The position numbers and the translations under genes were made by a program. A stretch of 19,466 bases of DNA from JASFUX01 sp050050115 (lineage in GTDB: Bacteria > Pseudomonadota > Alphaproteobacteria > Caulobacterales > Maricaulaceae). The notes under the pieces are model-generated. The model saw only the letters and a list, made by a program, of their open reading frames with translations, made no database searches and was not told the origin of the DNA. The stretch covers positions 1 to 19,466 of the forward strand of contig JASFUX010000025.1 of NCBI GenBank assembly GCA_050050115.1, given 5' to 3'. Below, piece by piece: positions 1 to 8,126 of the stretch (position 1 is its first letter; every line of letters starts with the position of its first letter).

Positions 1-464
1 TCGGCGACGAAATCGTAAACGGCGTCGAGCTTGTCGCCGTCGAAGAGCGCCGGATTCTGCTGCGCCGCCAGGGCGTCATCGAGGCTTTGCCGTTCGCGAC
101 CGGAGAGCTCGAAGTGCTTGGCGCTGGAACGGTCAGCGCGGCGTCCGAAGCCGCCGCACTTCAAGCCGTGGTGGAGAACGCGGGCGCGCCCGTCGTCGCG
201 ATCGAAGCGCTAACGGCGTCGGTCGCGCCGAGCCCTACGCCGGACGGCGCGAGCGGCGTGACGCTCAATCCGCGCGGCGACGGCGCTACGTTCGCCGCGG
301 CGGGTTTTGCGTCCGGCGACGTCGTTCATCGGGTGAACGGCAGGGATGTCGGCAATGTTGAACAACTTCGTACGGCGCTCTCGGCGCTCGGTCCGGGCTC
401 GACCGTAGAGGTCGCTCTGACGCGCGGCGGAGCGGGCATGGAAATCGAATTCGAACTCGAATGA
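1..464 (+). CDS. gspC: GspC, T2SS inner-membrane clamp protein (5' end outside window)
   Basis: GspC links the inner-membrane platform of the type II secretion system to the secretin GspD. The frame is open from base 3 with no start, so the N-terminal membrane anchor lies upstream of the window. The first visible residues (GDEIVNGVELVAVEE, then RRILLRRQGVIEAL) match the end of the GspC homology region, which contacts the N0 domain of GspD. The C-terminal half looks like a PDZ domain: a GVTLNPRGDG segment, then FASGDVVHRVNGRDV and a final beta strand. A PDZ domain at this place is usual for GspC. The stop overlaps the proposed gspD ATG (ATGA). A TTG at 87 is an internal codon and not the start. 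Identity rests on these segments and on the order of the following gsp genes. Confidence 0.9.
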   Translation, partial: GDEIVNGVELVAVEERRILLRRQGVIEALPFATGELEVLGAGTVSAASEAAALQAVVENAGAPVVAIEALTASVAPSPTPDGASGVTLNPRGDGATFAAAGFASGDVVHRVNGRDVGNVEQLRTALSALGPGSTVEVALTRGGAGMEIEFELE

Positions 465-2410
465 GGGCGGGGGAACGGATGCGCATGGCTGAGCTTGCGG
501 ATCGAATGCGTGCGATCGTCGCGGCTGCGGCGCTCGTCGTCGCGCTGTGCATTTTCGGCCAGCCGGCCGCGGCGCAGGACGACGAGCCGCGCTACACCAT
601 CAACATGCGCGATGCTGATATCCACGCCTTCATCGAGGATGTCTCGTCGCTCACCGGCTTCACCTTCATTCCGCATCCGGAAGTCCAAGGCAATGTCACG
701 GTGACCTCGCAGACGCGGCTCACCCGCGAAGAGGTGTTCGACGTCTTTCTCGCGACCATGCGCAACCAGGGCTACGCGGTCATTCCTTCGGCGAACGGCG
801 CCTACCGGATTGTGCCGGAAAGCGCCGCAGCGCAGAACAGCGGCGTGGTCGGGCTCGAGTCGCAAAGCGATGACGAGTTCATCACCGAAGTCATCCAGCT
901 CGACTACGTCGACGCCGGCGAGGCGGCGATGATGGTCACGCCAATGGTCAATCATCGCGGTCAGGTGTCCTCTAGCGCCGGCAGCAACGTCATCATCGTC
1001 GTCGACTATGCAGGCAACATCGAGCGCATCCGCGAGGTGTTGCGCGAGCTCGATCAGGACCGCTCGACGGTCGACACGATCGCACTGCAAAGCGCCTCGG
1101 CCTACGACGTCGCGCGAGTGGTCAACGATCTCTTCGCCAACAGCGCGGACAACAGCCGGGCGCGCTTTTCCGCGGTTGCGCTCGAAAGCGCCAACAGCGT
1201 GCTCGTGCGCGGCAACGACGTCTCCGTGGCCCGCGCCCGCCAGCTGATCAGCCGGCTCGACGTCGCTAGCGAGCCGACCGAAACGCTGCGGGTCATGCGG
1301 CTCCAGCACGCCGAGGCCGAGGAGATCGTCCCGGTGCTCGAAGCGGTCGCGCGCACGATGCGGACGGCCGGAAGCGAGCAGGAGATCCAGATCCCGTTCG
1401 ATCCGGCGACCAATTCGCTTGTCCTCGCCGCCGATCCCCAAACCCTCAATGCGATGGTGCGCGTGGTCCAGGAGCTGGACGTGCGCCGCGCGCAGGTGCG
1501 GGTCGAGGCGATCATCGTGGAGATCTCCGACGATCTCGCCCGTGATCTGGGCGTGCAGTTTCTGGTCGCGGGCGAGAACGGCAGCTCCGTGCCTTTCGCA
1601 GCGACGAACTTTTCAAACTCCGCGCCGAACCTGCTCGCGATCACCGGCGCGCTCACGGTCCAGCCGGGCAATGAAGACGACGAGGACTTGCGCGAGTCTC
1701 TGCAGGACTTCGCCATCAGCTCGCTTCTCGGATCAGAAGGCGCGCTGTTCGGCGTGGGCGGAGAGAACAACGACAACCTGTTCGGCCTCATCTTGAATGC
1801 AGTGGAGGCCGATGCGGCGTCGAACGTGCTGTCGACCCCGTCGATCACGACGCTCGACAACGAGCCCGCGCGCTTCCTCGTCGGTCAGGAAATCCCGATC
1901 ACGACCGGCGAGGCGCTTGGCGCGAACAATGACAATCCATTCCGGACGATCGAGCGGCGCGACGTCGGGGTTCAGCTCGAGGTCCTGCCCCAAATCAACC
2001 AGGGCGACACCGTTCAGCTGTACCTGCGCCAAGAGGTGTCGAGCGTCGCTGGCGTGGCGGGACCGGCGTTTGGGGAGCTGATCACCAATAAGCGCGAGAT
2101 CGAGACCACCGCGCTGGCGGACAACGGCGAGATCATCGTCATCGGCGGGCTCATAGAGACCCGTGAAATCGATCAGTCGAGCCAAGTGCCCGTACTGGGG
2201 AGCATCCCGGTCGTTGGCCGCGCGTTCTCTTCGAACAGCCGCAGCAGAACTCGCAAAAATCTCATGATTTTCATCCGTACTACGATCATTCGCGATTCCA
2301 GAGATGCGCGGACCGCGACCGCGCAGAGTTACAGCACGTTGACTGGCGGCGCGGCGGACTTCGACGCGCGGCTGCGCGACACGCTCGGCGACGTGACGGT
2401 GGATCGTTAG
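461..2410 (+). CDS. gspD: GspD, T2SS outer-membrane secretin
   Basis: GspD forms the multimeric outer-membrane channel through which folded substrates leave. A signal peptide (hydrophobic AIVAAAALVVALCIF, then a PAAAQ cleavage area near residues 36-39) precedes an N0 domain starting at YTINMRDADIHAFIEDV. Repeated KH-like N1-N3 domains follow, e.g. TEVIQLDYVDAGEAAMMV and VEAIIVEISDDLARDLG. The secretin domain covers about residues 447-610, with VLSTPSITTLDNEPARFLVG, the VGVQLEVLPQI strand, ADNGEIIVIGGLIE and VPVLGSIPVVGRAFSS. At 649 residues it is in the normal size range. Only about 45 residues follow the secretin core, so a long pilotin-binding S domain is not obvious. The ATG at 461 overlaps the gspC stop. 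ATGs at 479 and 485 also lie behind a G-rich ribosome-binding stretch (469-474) and would still leave a good signal peptide, so the exact start is uncertain. Confidence 0.96.
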   Translation: MRAGERMRMAELADRMRAIVAAAALVVALCIFGQPAAAQDDEPRYTINMRDADIHAFIEDVSSLTGFTFIPHPEVQGNVTVTSQTRLTREEVFDVFLATMRNQGYAVIPSANGAYRIVPESAAAQNSGVVGLESQSDDEFITEVIQLDYVDAGEAAMMVTPMVNHRGQVSSSAGSNVIIVVDYAGNIERIREVLRELDQDRSTVDTIALQSASAYDVARVVNDLFANSADNSRARFSAVALESANSVLVRGNDVSVARARQLISRLDVASEPTETLRVMRLQHAEAEEIVPVLEAVARTMRTAGSEQEIQIPFDPATNSLVLAADPQTLNAMVRVVQELDVRRAQVRVEAIIVEISDDLARDLGVQFLVAGENGSSVPFAATNFSNSAPNLLAITGALTVQPGNEDDEDLRESLQDFAISSLLGSEGALFGVGGENNDNLFGLILNAVEADAASNVLSTPSITTLDNEPARFLVGQEIPITTGEALGANNDNPFRTIERRDVGVQLEVLPQINQGDTVQLYLRQEVSSVAGVAGPAFGELITNKREIETTALADNGEIIVIGGLIETREIDQSSQVPVLGSIPVVGRAFSSNSRSRTRKNLMIFIRTTIIRDSRDARTATAQSYSTLTGGAADFDARLRDTLGDVTVDR

Positions 2411-2430
2411 GAGCGACTTGGAATCTTCGC

Positions 2431-3939
2431 ATGCCGGACGTCGAATCTCATTTGACCTACAGCTTCGCCAAAGAGCACGGCGTGGCGCGCGTCGGGCCCC
2501 GGGATCCGGAGGCGGACGCCGTCGTCGTGGCGGTCCGCGAAGGCGCAGCGCCGCACGCGATCATCGAAGCGCGGCGCGCGCTCGGCCGGCCGCTCGTGCT
2601 TGAGCGTCTCGACCGCGAGGCGTTCGAGCGGCGGTTGGCGGAGATTTACGCGACCACCGATCTTGGCGCGTCCGGCCTTGATGAGGAGCTGTCGGAAGAC
2701 GGTTCGCTGCACGAACTGATTGAAGGCATTTCTCCGACGGCCGACCTCCTCGACTCCGAGTCCGACGCGCCGGTGATCAAGCTGATCAACGGTTTGATCG
2801 CTGAAGCCGTGCGGATGAAGGCCTCTGACATCCACGTCGAGCCCTATGAAGACCGTCTGGCGATCCGCTTTCGCGTCGACGGGGTGCTGCGCGAGGTCTT
2901 GAGCCACTCCCGCGCGCTCGCGCCGCTGATCAGCTCGCGCATCAAGGTGATGGCGCGGCTCGACATCGCGGAAAAGCGCACTCCGCAGGACGGCCGCGTT
3001 TCGTTGAGCTTCGGCGGCCGCAGCATCGACGTGCGGGTCTCGACGCTTCCCTCGCGGTTCGGCGAGCGGGTGGTGCTCCGGCTTCTGGACAAGGACCAAT
3101 CCAAGCTCGACCTCGACGAGCTGGGCATGGACGCCACGACGCTGTCGCGGTTCAAGACGGCGCTCAATCAACCGAACGGCATCGTGCTCGTCACCGGCCC
3201 GACCGGGTCGGGCAAGACGACGACCCTCTATGCGGCCTTAAGCCTGCTCAACGACGCCTCGCGCAACATTCTCACCGTCGAAGACCCGATCGAATACGGG
3301 CTCGACGGCGTCGGCCAGACCCAGGTCAACGCCAAGGTCGGCATGAGCTTCGCCTCGGGCCTGCGCTCGATCCTGCGCCAGGACCCCGACATCGTCATGG
3401 TCGGCGAGATCCGCGACGTTGAGACGGCGCAGGTCGCCGTGCAGGCGAGCCTCACCGGCCACCTCGTGCTTTCGACGGTGCACACCAACAGCGCCGCCGC
3501 CGCCATCACGCGGCTGAGGGACATGGGCGTCGAGCCGTTCCTGCTCGCCTCGACCGTGACTTGCGTTGTCGCGCAACGCCTTGTCAGACGGCTCTGCGCG
3601 GCGTGCAAGGAGCCTTACGAACCGGACGCTGCGGAGTTGGCGTCGCTCGGATTGCAGCCGGGCGCGGGCGGTTCATTCCATCACGCGCGCGGCTGCGAGG
3701 CGTGCAACAACACCGGTTACGCGGGCCGGCTCGGCATCTACGAATTGATGTCCGTGGACGACGAAATTCGGCGGATGATCCACGAGGACGCGCGCGAGAG
3801 CGAGATCGAGGCGCACGCATTCGCAAGCTCGGACACGCTGTTGCGCAACGGCGCGCGGCAGGCGGCGGCCGGGCTGACGACTTCGGCGGAGGTCCTGCGC
3901 ACTTGTCGCCAGGCTGGAGGCGGCGATGGCGGCGTTTGA
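2431..3939 (+). CDS. gspE: GspE, T2SS assembly ATPase
   Basis: GspE is the cytoplasmic hexameric ATPase that drives pseudopilus assembly; it docks on GspL and GspF. The 502-residue protein has an N-terminal T2SSE-N region (about 1-100), then the ATPase core. Visible motifs are the ASDIHVEPYEDRLAIRFRVDG start of the core, Walker A GPTGSGKT at residues 256-263, the Asp box around LTVEDPIEYG (281-290), Walker B RQDPDIVMVGEIRD (316-329) and the His box LTGHLVLSTVHTN (341-353). A zinc-binding tetracysteine pair sits at C389/C392 and C422/C425, typical of GspE. The ATG at 2431 has an AGGAG 17 nt upstream, a long spacing, and no alternative in-frame start was found near it. The end overlaps gspF by 14 nt. 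Confidence 0.97.
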   Translation: MPDVESHLTYSFAKEHGVARVGPRDPEADAVVVAVREGAAPHAIIEARRALGRPLVLERLDREAFERRLAEIYATTDLGASGLDEELSEDGSLHELIEGISPTADLLDSESDAPVIKLINGLIAEAVRMKASDIHVEPYEDRLAIRFRVDGVLREVLSHSRALAPLISSRIKVMARLDIAEKRTPQDGRVSLSFGGRSIDVRVSTLPSRFGERVVLRLLDKDQSKLDLDELGMDATTLSRFKTALNQPNGIVLVTGPTGSGKTTTLYAALSLLNDASRNILTVEDPIEYGLDGVGQTQVNAKVGMSFASGLRSILRQDPDIVMVGEIRDVETAQVAVQASLTGHLVLSTVHTNSAAAAITRLRDMGVEPFLLASTVTCVVAQRLVRRLCAACKEPYEPDAAELASLGLQPGAGGSFHHARGCEACNNTGYAGRLGIYELMSVDDEIRRMIHEDARESEIEAHAFASSDTLLRNGARQAAAGLTTSAEVLRTCRQAGGGDGGV

Positions 3940-5146
3940 GTATGTCGCGCTCGATCCGCATGGAAAGCGCACCCGCGGCGTCGTCGCCGCCGACACCGCC
4001 CGCGCGGCGCGGCGCGAGTTGCGCCAGCGCCGGCTGACGCTTCTCAAGCTCGATGAATCGCAGGCCGCGCAGCGCTCTTTGAAAGGAGCCGAGGAGGGCG
4101 GACGCAGCGGTCTCACGCCGGCCGAGCGGGTGCTGGTGACGCGCCAGCTGGCGATGCTCATTCAGTCCGGCGCGCCGGTCGAGGAGGCCCTGAACGCCGT
4201 CGCCCAGCAAGCGACGCGGCGGCCCGCGCGGCGAGCGCTGCTCGAGCTGCGCTCGGAGGTCACCGAGGGTCGGCGATTGTCCGAGGCGGCGGGGCGGCAA
4301 GGCCGAACGTTCGGCTCTTTGTTCCGCCCGATGGCCGCGGCCGGAGAGGCCACCGGCGAGCTTGGCGCGGTGCTGAGCCGTCTCGCGGACCTTGAGGAGC
4401 GCGCGCAGAAGGTGCGCCAGAAGACGCTGGCGGCGGTTATCTATCCGATCGTTCTGACGATCGTCGCGACGGTCATCGTCACAGCGCTGATGACCTTCGT
4501 CGTGCCGCGCGTCGTCGAGCAGTTCGATACGCTCGATCAGGATCTGCCTCTGCTGACCGACGTTGTGATCTTCATCTCGAACGGATTTCGAACGTACGGC
4601 TTATTGATCGCGCTGGCCGCGGCGGCCGGCGTCCTCGCTTTCGCGCGCGCGCTGCGCCTTGAGCCCGTGCGCGCCGCGGCGGACGCGCTCGTGCTGTGGT
4701 TGCCGGTGGTCGGCGGCTTTGTTCGCGTCGCCAGCGCGGCGCGGTTCGCCCGCACCTTCGGCTCGCTCCTTCAAAGCCGCGTACCGGTTCTCGAGAGCAT
4801 CGAGGCGGCGAAGCTGACGGTGCAGAACCGCGTCGTGCGCAAAGCCGCCGAGCGCGTGGCCGAGGCGGTCCGCAAGGGCGGCTCCGTCGCCGCTGCGATG
4901 CGCGCCGAGAAGGCGTTCCCGCCGCTTCTGGTCTTCATGGCCGCGAGCGGGGAGCGCGGCGGCGAGCTTGGCGCGATGTTCGAGAAGGCCGCCGACTACC
5001 TCGAGGGCGAGATGGAGACGACGACCGAGGTCGCGCTCAACCTGCTCGAGCCGCTGATCATCGTCGTCATGGGCGCGATCGTCGCGCTCATCGTTCTGTC
5101 GATCATGTTGCCGATCCTGCGCCTCAACGCGCTGGCGCTGACCTAG
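3926..5146 (+). CDS. gspF: GspF, T2SS inner-membrane platform protein
   Basis: GspF is the polytopic inner-membrane protein of the T2SS assembly platform, next to GspE, GspL and GspM. The start MAAFEYVALDPHGKRTRGVV is typical of the family. Two similar cytoplasmic T2SSF helical domains are seen. The first starts near LTPAERVLVTRQLAMLIQSG and contains GEATGELGAVLSRLAD; the second contains ARFARTFGSLLQSRVPVLES and SGERGGELGAMFEKAADY. Hydrophobic segments lie at about residues 170-197, 226-247 and 375-400, giving the usual three membrane spans. Length (406) is normal. The start lies inside the end of gspE, so translation is probably coupled. Confidence 0.97.
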   Translation: MAAFEYVALDPHGKRTRGVVAADTARAARRELRQRRLTLLKLDESQAAQRSLKGAEEGGRSGLTPAERVLVTRQLAMLIQSGAPVEEALNAVAQQATRRPARRALLELRSEVTEGRRLSEAAGRQGRTFGSLFRPMAAAGEATGELGAVLSRLADLEERAQKVRQKTLAAVIYPIVLTIVATVIVTALMTFVVPRVVEQFDTLDQDLPLLTDVVIFISNGFRTYGLLIALAAAAGVLAFARALRLEPVRAAADALVLWLPVVGGFVRVASAARFARTFGSLLQSRVPVLESIEAAKLTVQNRVVRKAAERVAEAVRKGGSVAAAMRAEKAFPPLLVFMAASGERGGELGAMFEKAADYLEGEMETTTEVALNLLEPLIIVVMGAIVALIVLSIMLPILRLNALALT

Positions 5147-5164
5147 CCTGACGGAGATCTGACC

Positions 5165-5623
5165 ATGCACTGCATCGCGCAATCCGAACGCCAAGCGAAG
5201 GCCCGCACGTCGCAAGAAGGATTCACCCTCACCGAAGTGATGGTCACCATCCTCATCATCGGGCTGCTCTCGACGGTGGTGCTGATCAACGTTCTGCCGA
5301 GCCGCGACCAAGCCATGGTCGAAAAGGCGCGCGCAGATATCCGCACGCTCGAGATGGCGCTCGACATGTACCGGGCGGATATGTTGGTATATCCGTCAAC
5401 GGAGGAAAACCTCGATGCGCTCGTCGCGGCGCCGGCCGGTCACCCTCGCGCAGAACGGTTCCGCGAGGACGGCTACATTCGCCGCTTGCCCGCCGACCCT
5501 TGGGGCAATCCCTATCAGTACGTCAGCCCCGGCGAGAGCCGGGCGTTCGACGTCTATTCCCTCGGGGCCGACGGCCGCCTTGGCGGCGAAGGCCTTGATC
5601 AAGACATCGGCAACTGGAGCTGA
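5165..5623 (+). CDS. gspG: GspG, major pseudopilin
   Basis: GspG is the main subunit of the periplasmic pseudopilus. The type IV prepilin signal is clear: a 19-residue leader ending in QEG, cleavage before F20, Glu at mature position 5 (FTLTE), then a hydrophobic helix (VMVTILIIGLLSTVVLINVL). The globular part has the family pattern: DIRTLEMALDMYRADMLVYPSTEENLDALV, then LPADPWGNPYQYV and the C-terminal SLGADGRLGGEG/DQDIGNW loop. In known GspG structures the Asp residues of that loop bind calcium. Mature length is about 133 residues, as expected. It starts 18 nt after gspF, behind a GGAG. Cleavage and N-methylation need a prepilin peptidase (GspO/PilD), which is not encoded in this window. Confidence 0.96.
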   Translation: MHCIAQSERQAKARTSQEGFTLTEVMVTILIIGLLSTVVLINVLPSRDQAMVEKARADIRTLEMALDMYRADMLVYPSTEENLDALVAAPAGHPRAERFREDGYIRRLPADPWGNPYQYVSPGESRAFDVYSLGADGRLGGEGLDQDIGNWS

Positions 5624-5625
5624 GA

Positions 5626-6150
5626 GTGAATAGGGCGTCGCGCGTCGATCTCGAGGCGGGCTATACGCTGCTCGAAGCGCTGGCGGCGGTGTTCATTATC
5701 GCGCTCGTGTCGGGAATCGCCGTCGCGTCGATGCCCGATCCCGCGGACGACCGCGACGCCGAAGTCCTGGCGTTCGCGGCGAAGCTCGAGCGCGCCAGCG
5801 ACCAGGCTGTGACCACGGGCCTGTTCATGGGCGCGACGATCGACGCTGACGGCTATCGGTTTTATCGCCGCTTCGGGGCTGCATGGCGTGAAACCATCGA
5901 TCGCGACGGGTTCGGTGCGCACATTTGGTCCGAAGGCGCACTCGTGACAGTAGCCGTTGACGGTGGTCGTCTCGACCAGGCGCGGCTCAGCGACCTTCCG
6001 AACGCAGCGGAGGGACAACCGGCGGTTCGCTTCGATCCGACGGGCGTCGCAACGCCGGCCGAGATTCGGATCACCTATCCCGACGTCAGCTACGGGGTTC
6101 GCATCGACATTGCCGGCGAGGCCGTCGTGGAGCAGGTCGATGGCGTCTAG
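5626..6150 (+). CDS. gspH: GspH, minor pseudopilin
   Basis: This is a minor pseudopilin, placed directly after gspG with two nucleotides between stop and start. The GTG start gives a 12-residue leader ending in LEAG, cleavage before Y13, and Glu at mature position 5 (YTLLE), followed by the hydrophobic helix ALAAVFIIALVSGIAVASM. The C-terminal region, with FMGATIDADGYRFYRRFG and later beta strands, fits the GspH fold, where minor pseudopilins cap or regulate the pseudopilus. Assignment as GspH rather than another minor pseudopilin rests on gene order and on size (174 residues). The end overlaps gspI by 11 nt. Confidence 0.9.
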   Translation: MNRASRVDLEAGYTLLEALAAVFIIALVSGIAVASMPDPADDRDAEVLAFAAKLERASDQAVTTGLFMGATIDADGYRFYRRFGAAWRETIDRDGFGAHIWSEGALVTVAVDGGRLDQARLSDLPNAAEGQPAVRFDPTGVATPAEIRITYPDVSYGVRIDIAGEAVVEQVDGV

Positions 6151-6520
6151 GGTCCGGTCGCGCCGGGAGAGCGGATTCACGCTCATCGAAGCGATGGTGG
6201 CGCTCGGCGTCTTCTCCGTCGCGGCGCTCTCGCTCCTCGCGCTCAACGCGGAAACCGTGCGTTCGACCTCCGCGCTGGAGGAGGCGGCCTATGCGCGGAT
6301 CGTGGCGGATAATCAACTCGTCCTTGCACTGATCAACCCCCGCGAGCGCCTGCGCGGCGTCGACGCGGGATCTGAGATGCAGGCCGGCTACGAATGGCGC
6401 TGGACGCGTACGATCACCGCGACGACCGATCCCGATCTCTTGCGCATCGACGTCGTCGTCCAACGGGAAGGCGAAGACCGCGTCGCTGCGGCCGTGACCG
6501 GCTTCGGGAGCGCGCCATGA
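6140..6520 (+). CDS. gspI: GspI, minor pseudopilin
   Basis: GspI is a small minor pseudopilin that forms the tip complex with GspJ and GspK. The ATG at 6140 lies inside the end of gspH and gives MASRVRSRRESG as a basic leader. Cleavage falls before FTLIE with Glu at mature position 5, then the helix AMVALGVFSVAALSLLALNAE. Further features of the family are AYARIVADNQLVL and the GYEWRWTRTITAT strand. At 126 residues it has the usual short length. The same frame is open upstream, but that stretch is antisense-like noise over gspH. The end overlaps the gspJ start (ATGA at 6517-6520). Confidence 0.93.
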   Translation: MASRVRSRRESGFTLIEAMVALGVFSVAALSLLALNAETVRSTSALEEAAYARIVADNQLVLALINPRERLRGVDAGSEMQAGYEWRWTRTITATTDPDLLRIDVVVQREGEDRVAAAVTGFGSAP

Positions 6521-7128
6521 CGATGCGCCAAGCCGGGTTCTCTTTGCTCGAAGCGCTGGTGACGCTGTTCATTGTCGGCATGTTGTCGAGCGCCGGCGTG
6601 GCGATGCTGTCGACGACGCTCGACGGCCGCGCCAGCATTGACGAGAGCGGCGCGCAGATCGCGGGTCTCGAACGTGCGCACGCCGCGCTTAAGGCGGACC
6701 TTGCACAGCTCGTGGACCGAACGTCGCGGGACGAGTTCGGAAACAGGCGGCCGTTCGCGTTCGTCGGCGGTGCACAGGTGCCGGGCGACGCCATTCTTGC
6801 TTTCGTCCGTACGGGTCGTGAAAATCCTGGTGGCTTCGAGGCGCGCGGCTCGACGGCGTATGTCGAGTATGTAGTGCGCGAGGGCGCGCTTGTGCGTCGT
6901 GCAGCGGTGCGCACCGATCCGGCGCTCGACACGCCGGCGGCTGAAACGGCGCTGCTAAAGGGTGTCGTGCGAGCGGACCTCGCTTTCGCGACTGAAGCGT
7001 CCTGGGCGCCTTCATACTACATGGCTGCGGACGCGTCCGGTTCGTTCCCGCGCGCGGTCGAGCTCACTTTGGAGATCGAGGGCGTCGGCGAAGTGCGGCA
7101 GCTGTTCCTGACGGGGATCGACCCATGA
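6517..7128 (+). CDS. gspJ: GspJ, minor pseudopilin
   Basis: GspJ is a minor pseudopilin of the I-J-K tip complex. The start ATG overlaps the gspI stop. A very short leader (MTMRQAG) is followed by FSLLE with Glu at mature position 5 and the hydrophobic ALVTLFIVGMLSSAGVAML helix. The C-terminal part is a beta-rich domain with DRTSRDEFGNRRPFAFVGG and AYVEYVVREGALVRRA, a pattern common in GspJ, where the sequence asks for the type of residues printed on this strand. Length is 203 residues. The end overlaps gspK with ATGA at 7125-7128, so expression is probably coupled. Confidence 0.93.
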   Translation: MTMRQAGFSLLEALVTLFIVGMLSSAGVAMLSTTLDGRASIDESGAQIAGLERAHAALKADLAQLVDRTSRDEFGNRRPFAFVGGAQVPGDAILAFVRTGRENPGGFEARGSTAYVEYVVREGALVRRAAVRTDPALDTPAAETALLKGVVRADLAFATEASWAPSYYMAADASGSFPRAVELTLEIEGVGEVRQLFLTGIDP

Positions 7129-8126
7129 CCGCGCGCCTCGAACCGACCCGGCGCGGCGAGCGAGGCGCGGCCCTGTTGGTCGTGCTGCTGCTGGTGTCGG
7201 TGATGTCCATCACGGCGCTCGGCGTGGCGGAGACCGTCGCCTATGGCGCTCGGCGCAGCGCCAACGTCGCCGCGCGGGATCAGGCGGCGTGGTATCTGCT
7301 CGGCGCCGAAGAATTGGCGCGGAGCACGATCCGCCGCACGTTCGAACTCGACGACGAGGTGACGACCCTCAGCCAGCCCTGGGCGGTCGGACCGATCCAG
7401 TTCGACGTGGAGTCGGGTCTGATCGAAGCCGAGCTTCGAGACGCGAGCAACTGCTTCAACCTCAACAGCTTGGCGCAGCGCCGCGACGGCGGCGGCTACG
7501 ACGTGAACGAACAAGCGGTCCAAACGCTGCGCCACTTGCTCGCCGCGCTCGACGTTGATCCGGGCGCCGCGGCGCGGCTGGCGAACGGCGCGGCGGACTG
7601 GGTGGACGCCGACGAGCGCGCGCGCAACCAAGGCGCCGAGGACTACGACTACGCGTTCGCCGATCCGCCCTATCGCACTGCGAACGGTCTGTTCGCCGAG
7701 GTGGACGAGCTGCGCGCGATAAGCGGCGTCAGCGAAGGCGTGTTCCGCCGGGTTCGGCCATACCTTTGCGCGCGGGGCGATGCCGAGCCTGCGCGCCTCA
7801 ACGTCAATACGCTCAAGTCCGAGGATGCGCCGCTTCTGACGGCGTTGTTCGAAGGCCGGCTGTCGGTCGACGACGCGCAGGACATCATCGCCGAGCGACC
7901 CGACAACGGTTGGCGAAACGCTGACGCCTTCTGGGTTCTTGAGGACGTCGTCATTCTGGCGGTGGACGAGAGCGTCCGCTCGCAGATCGGCGTCGCCGCG
8001 ACTCATTTCGAGCTTCATGCGCGGGTGCAGTATCTCCAGGCCTTCGCCGAAGCTCATACGCTGTTCGGCGTCGACGCCGGAGGTGAGGCGCGTTTGATCC
8101 GTCGACGCATGGGAACGCTGCTATGA
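7125..8126 (+). CDS. gspK: GspK, minor pseudopilin at the tip of the pseudopilus
   Basis: GspK is the largest minor pseudopilin and caps the I-J-K tip. The leader ends in RGERG, giving a mature start of AALLVVLLLVSVMSITALGVAE. There is no Glu at mature position 5 (Val instead), which is characteristic of GspK. Downstream are DQAAWYLLGAEELARS, the family segment ELRDASNCFNLNSLAQ, and a helical insertion with ADWVDADERARNQGAEDYDYA, followed by LFAEVDELRAISGV and ARLNVNTL. Helix-hairpin-helix-like repeats of this type are normal for GspK. At 333 residues the size is as expected. It starts inside gspJ (ATGA) and ends inside gspL (ATGA). Confidence 0.95.
   Translation: MTARLEPTRRGERGAALLVVLLLVSVMSITALGVAETVAYGARRSANVAARDQAAWYLLGAEELARSTIRRTFELDDEVTTLSQPWAVGPIQFDVESGLIEAELRDASNCFNLNSLAQRRDGGGYDVNEQAVQTLRHLLAALDVDPGAAARLANGAADWVDADERARNQGAEDYDYAFADPPYRTANGLFAEVDELRAISGVSEGVFRRVRPYLCARGDAEPARLNVNTLKSEDAPLLTALFEGRLSVDDAQDIIAERPDNGWRNADAFWVLEDVVILAVDESVRSQIGVAATHFELHARVQYLQAFAEAHTLFGVDAGGEARLIRRRMGTLL

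Noticed and set aside
326..1441. 371-codon minus-strand frame opposite gspC/gspD
   Set aside because: The plus strand encodes clear secretin domains; the reverse product is low-complexity Arg/Asp/His-rich.
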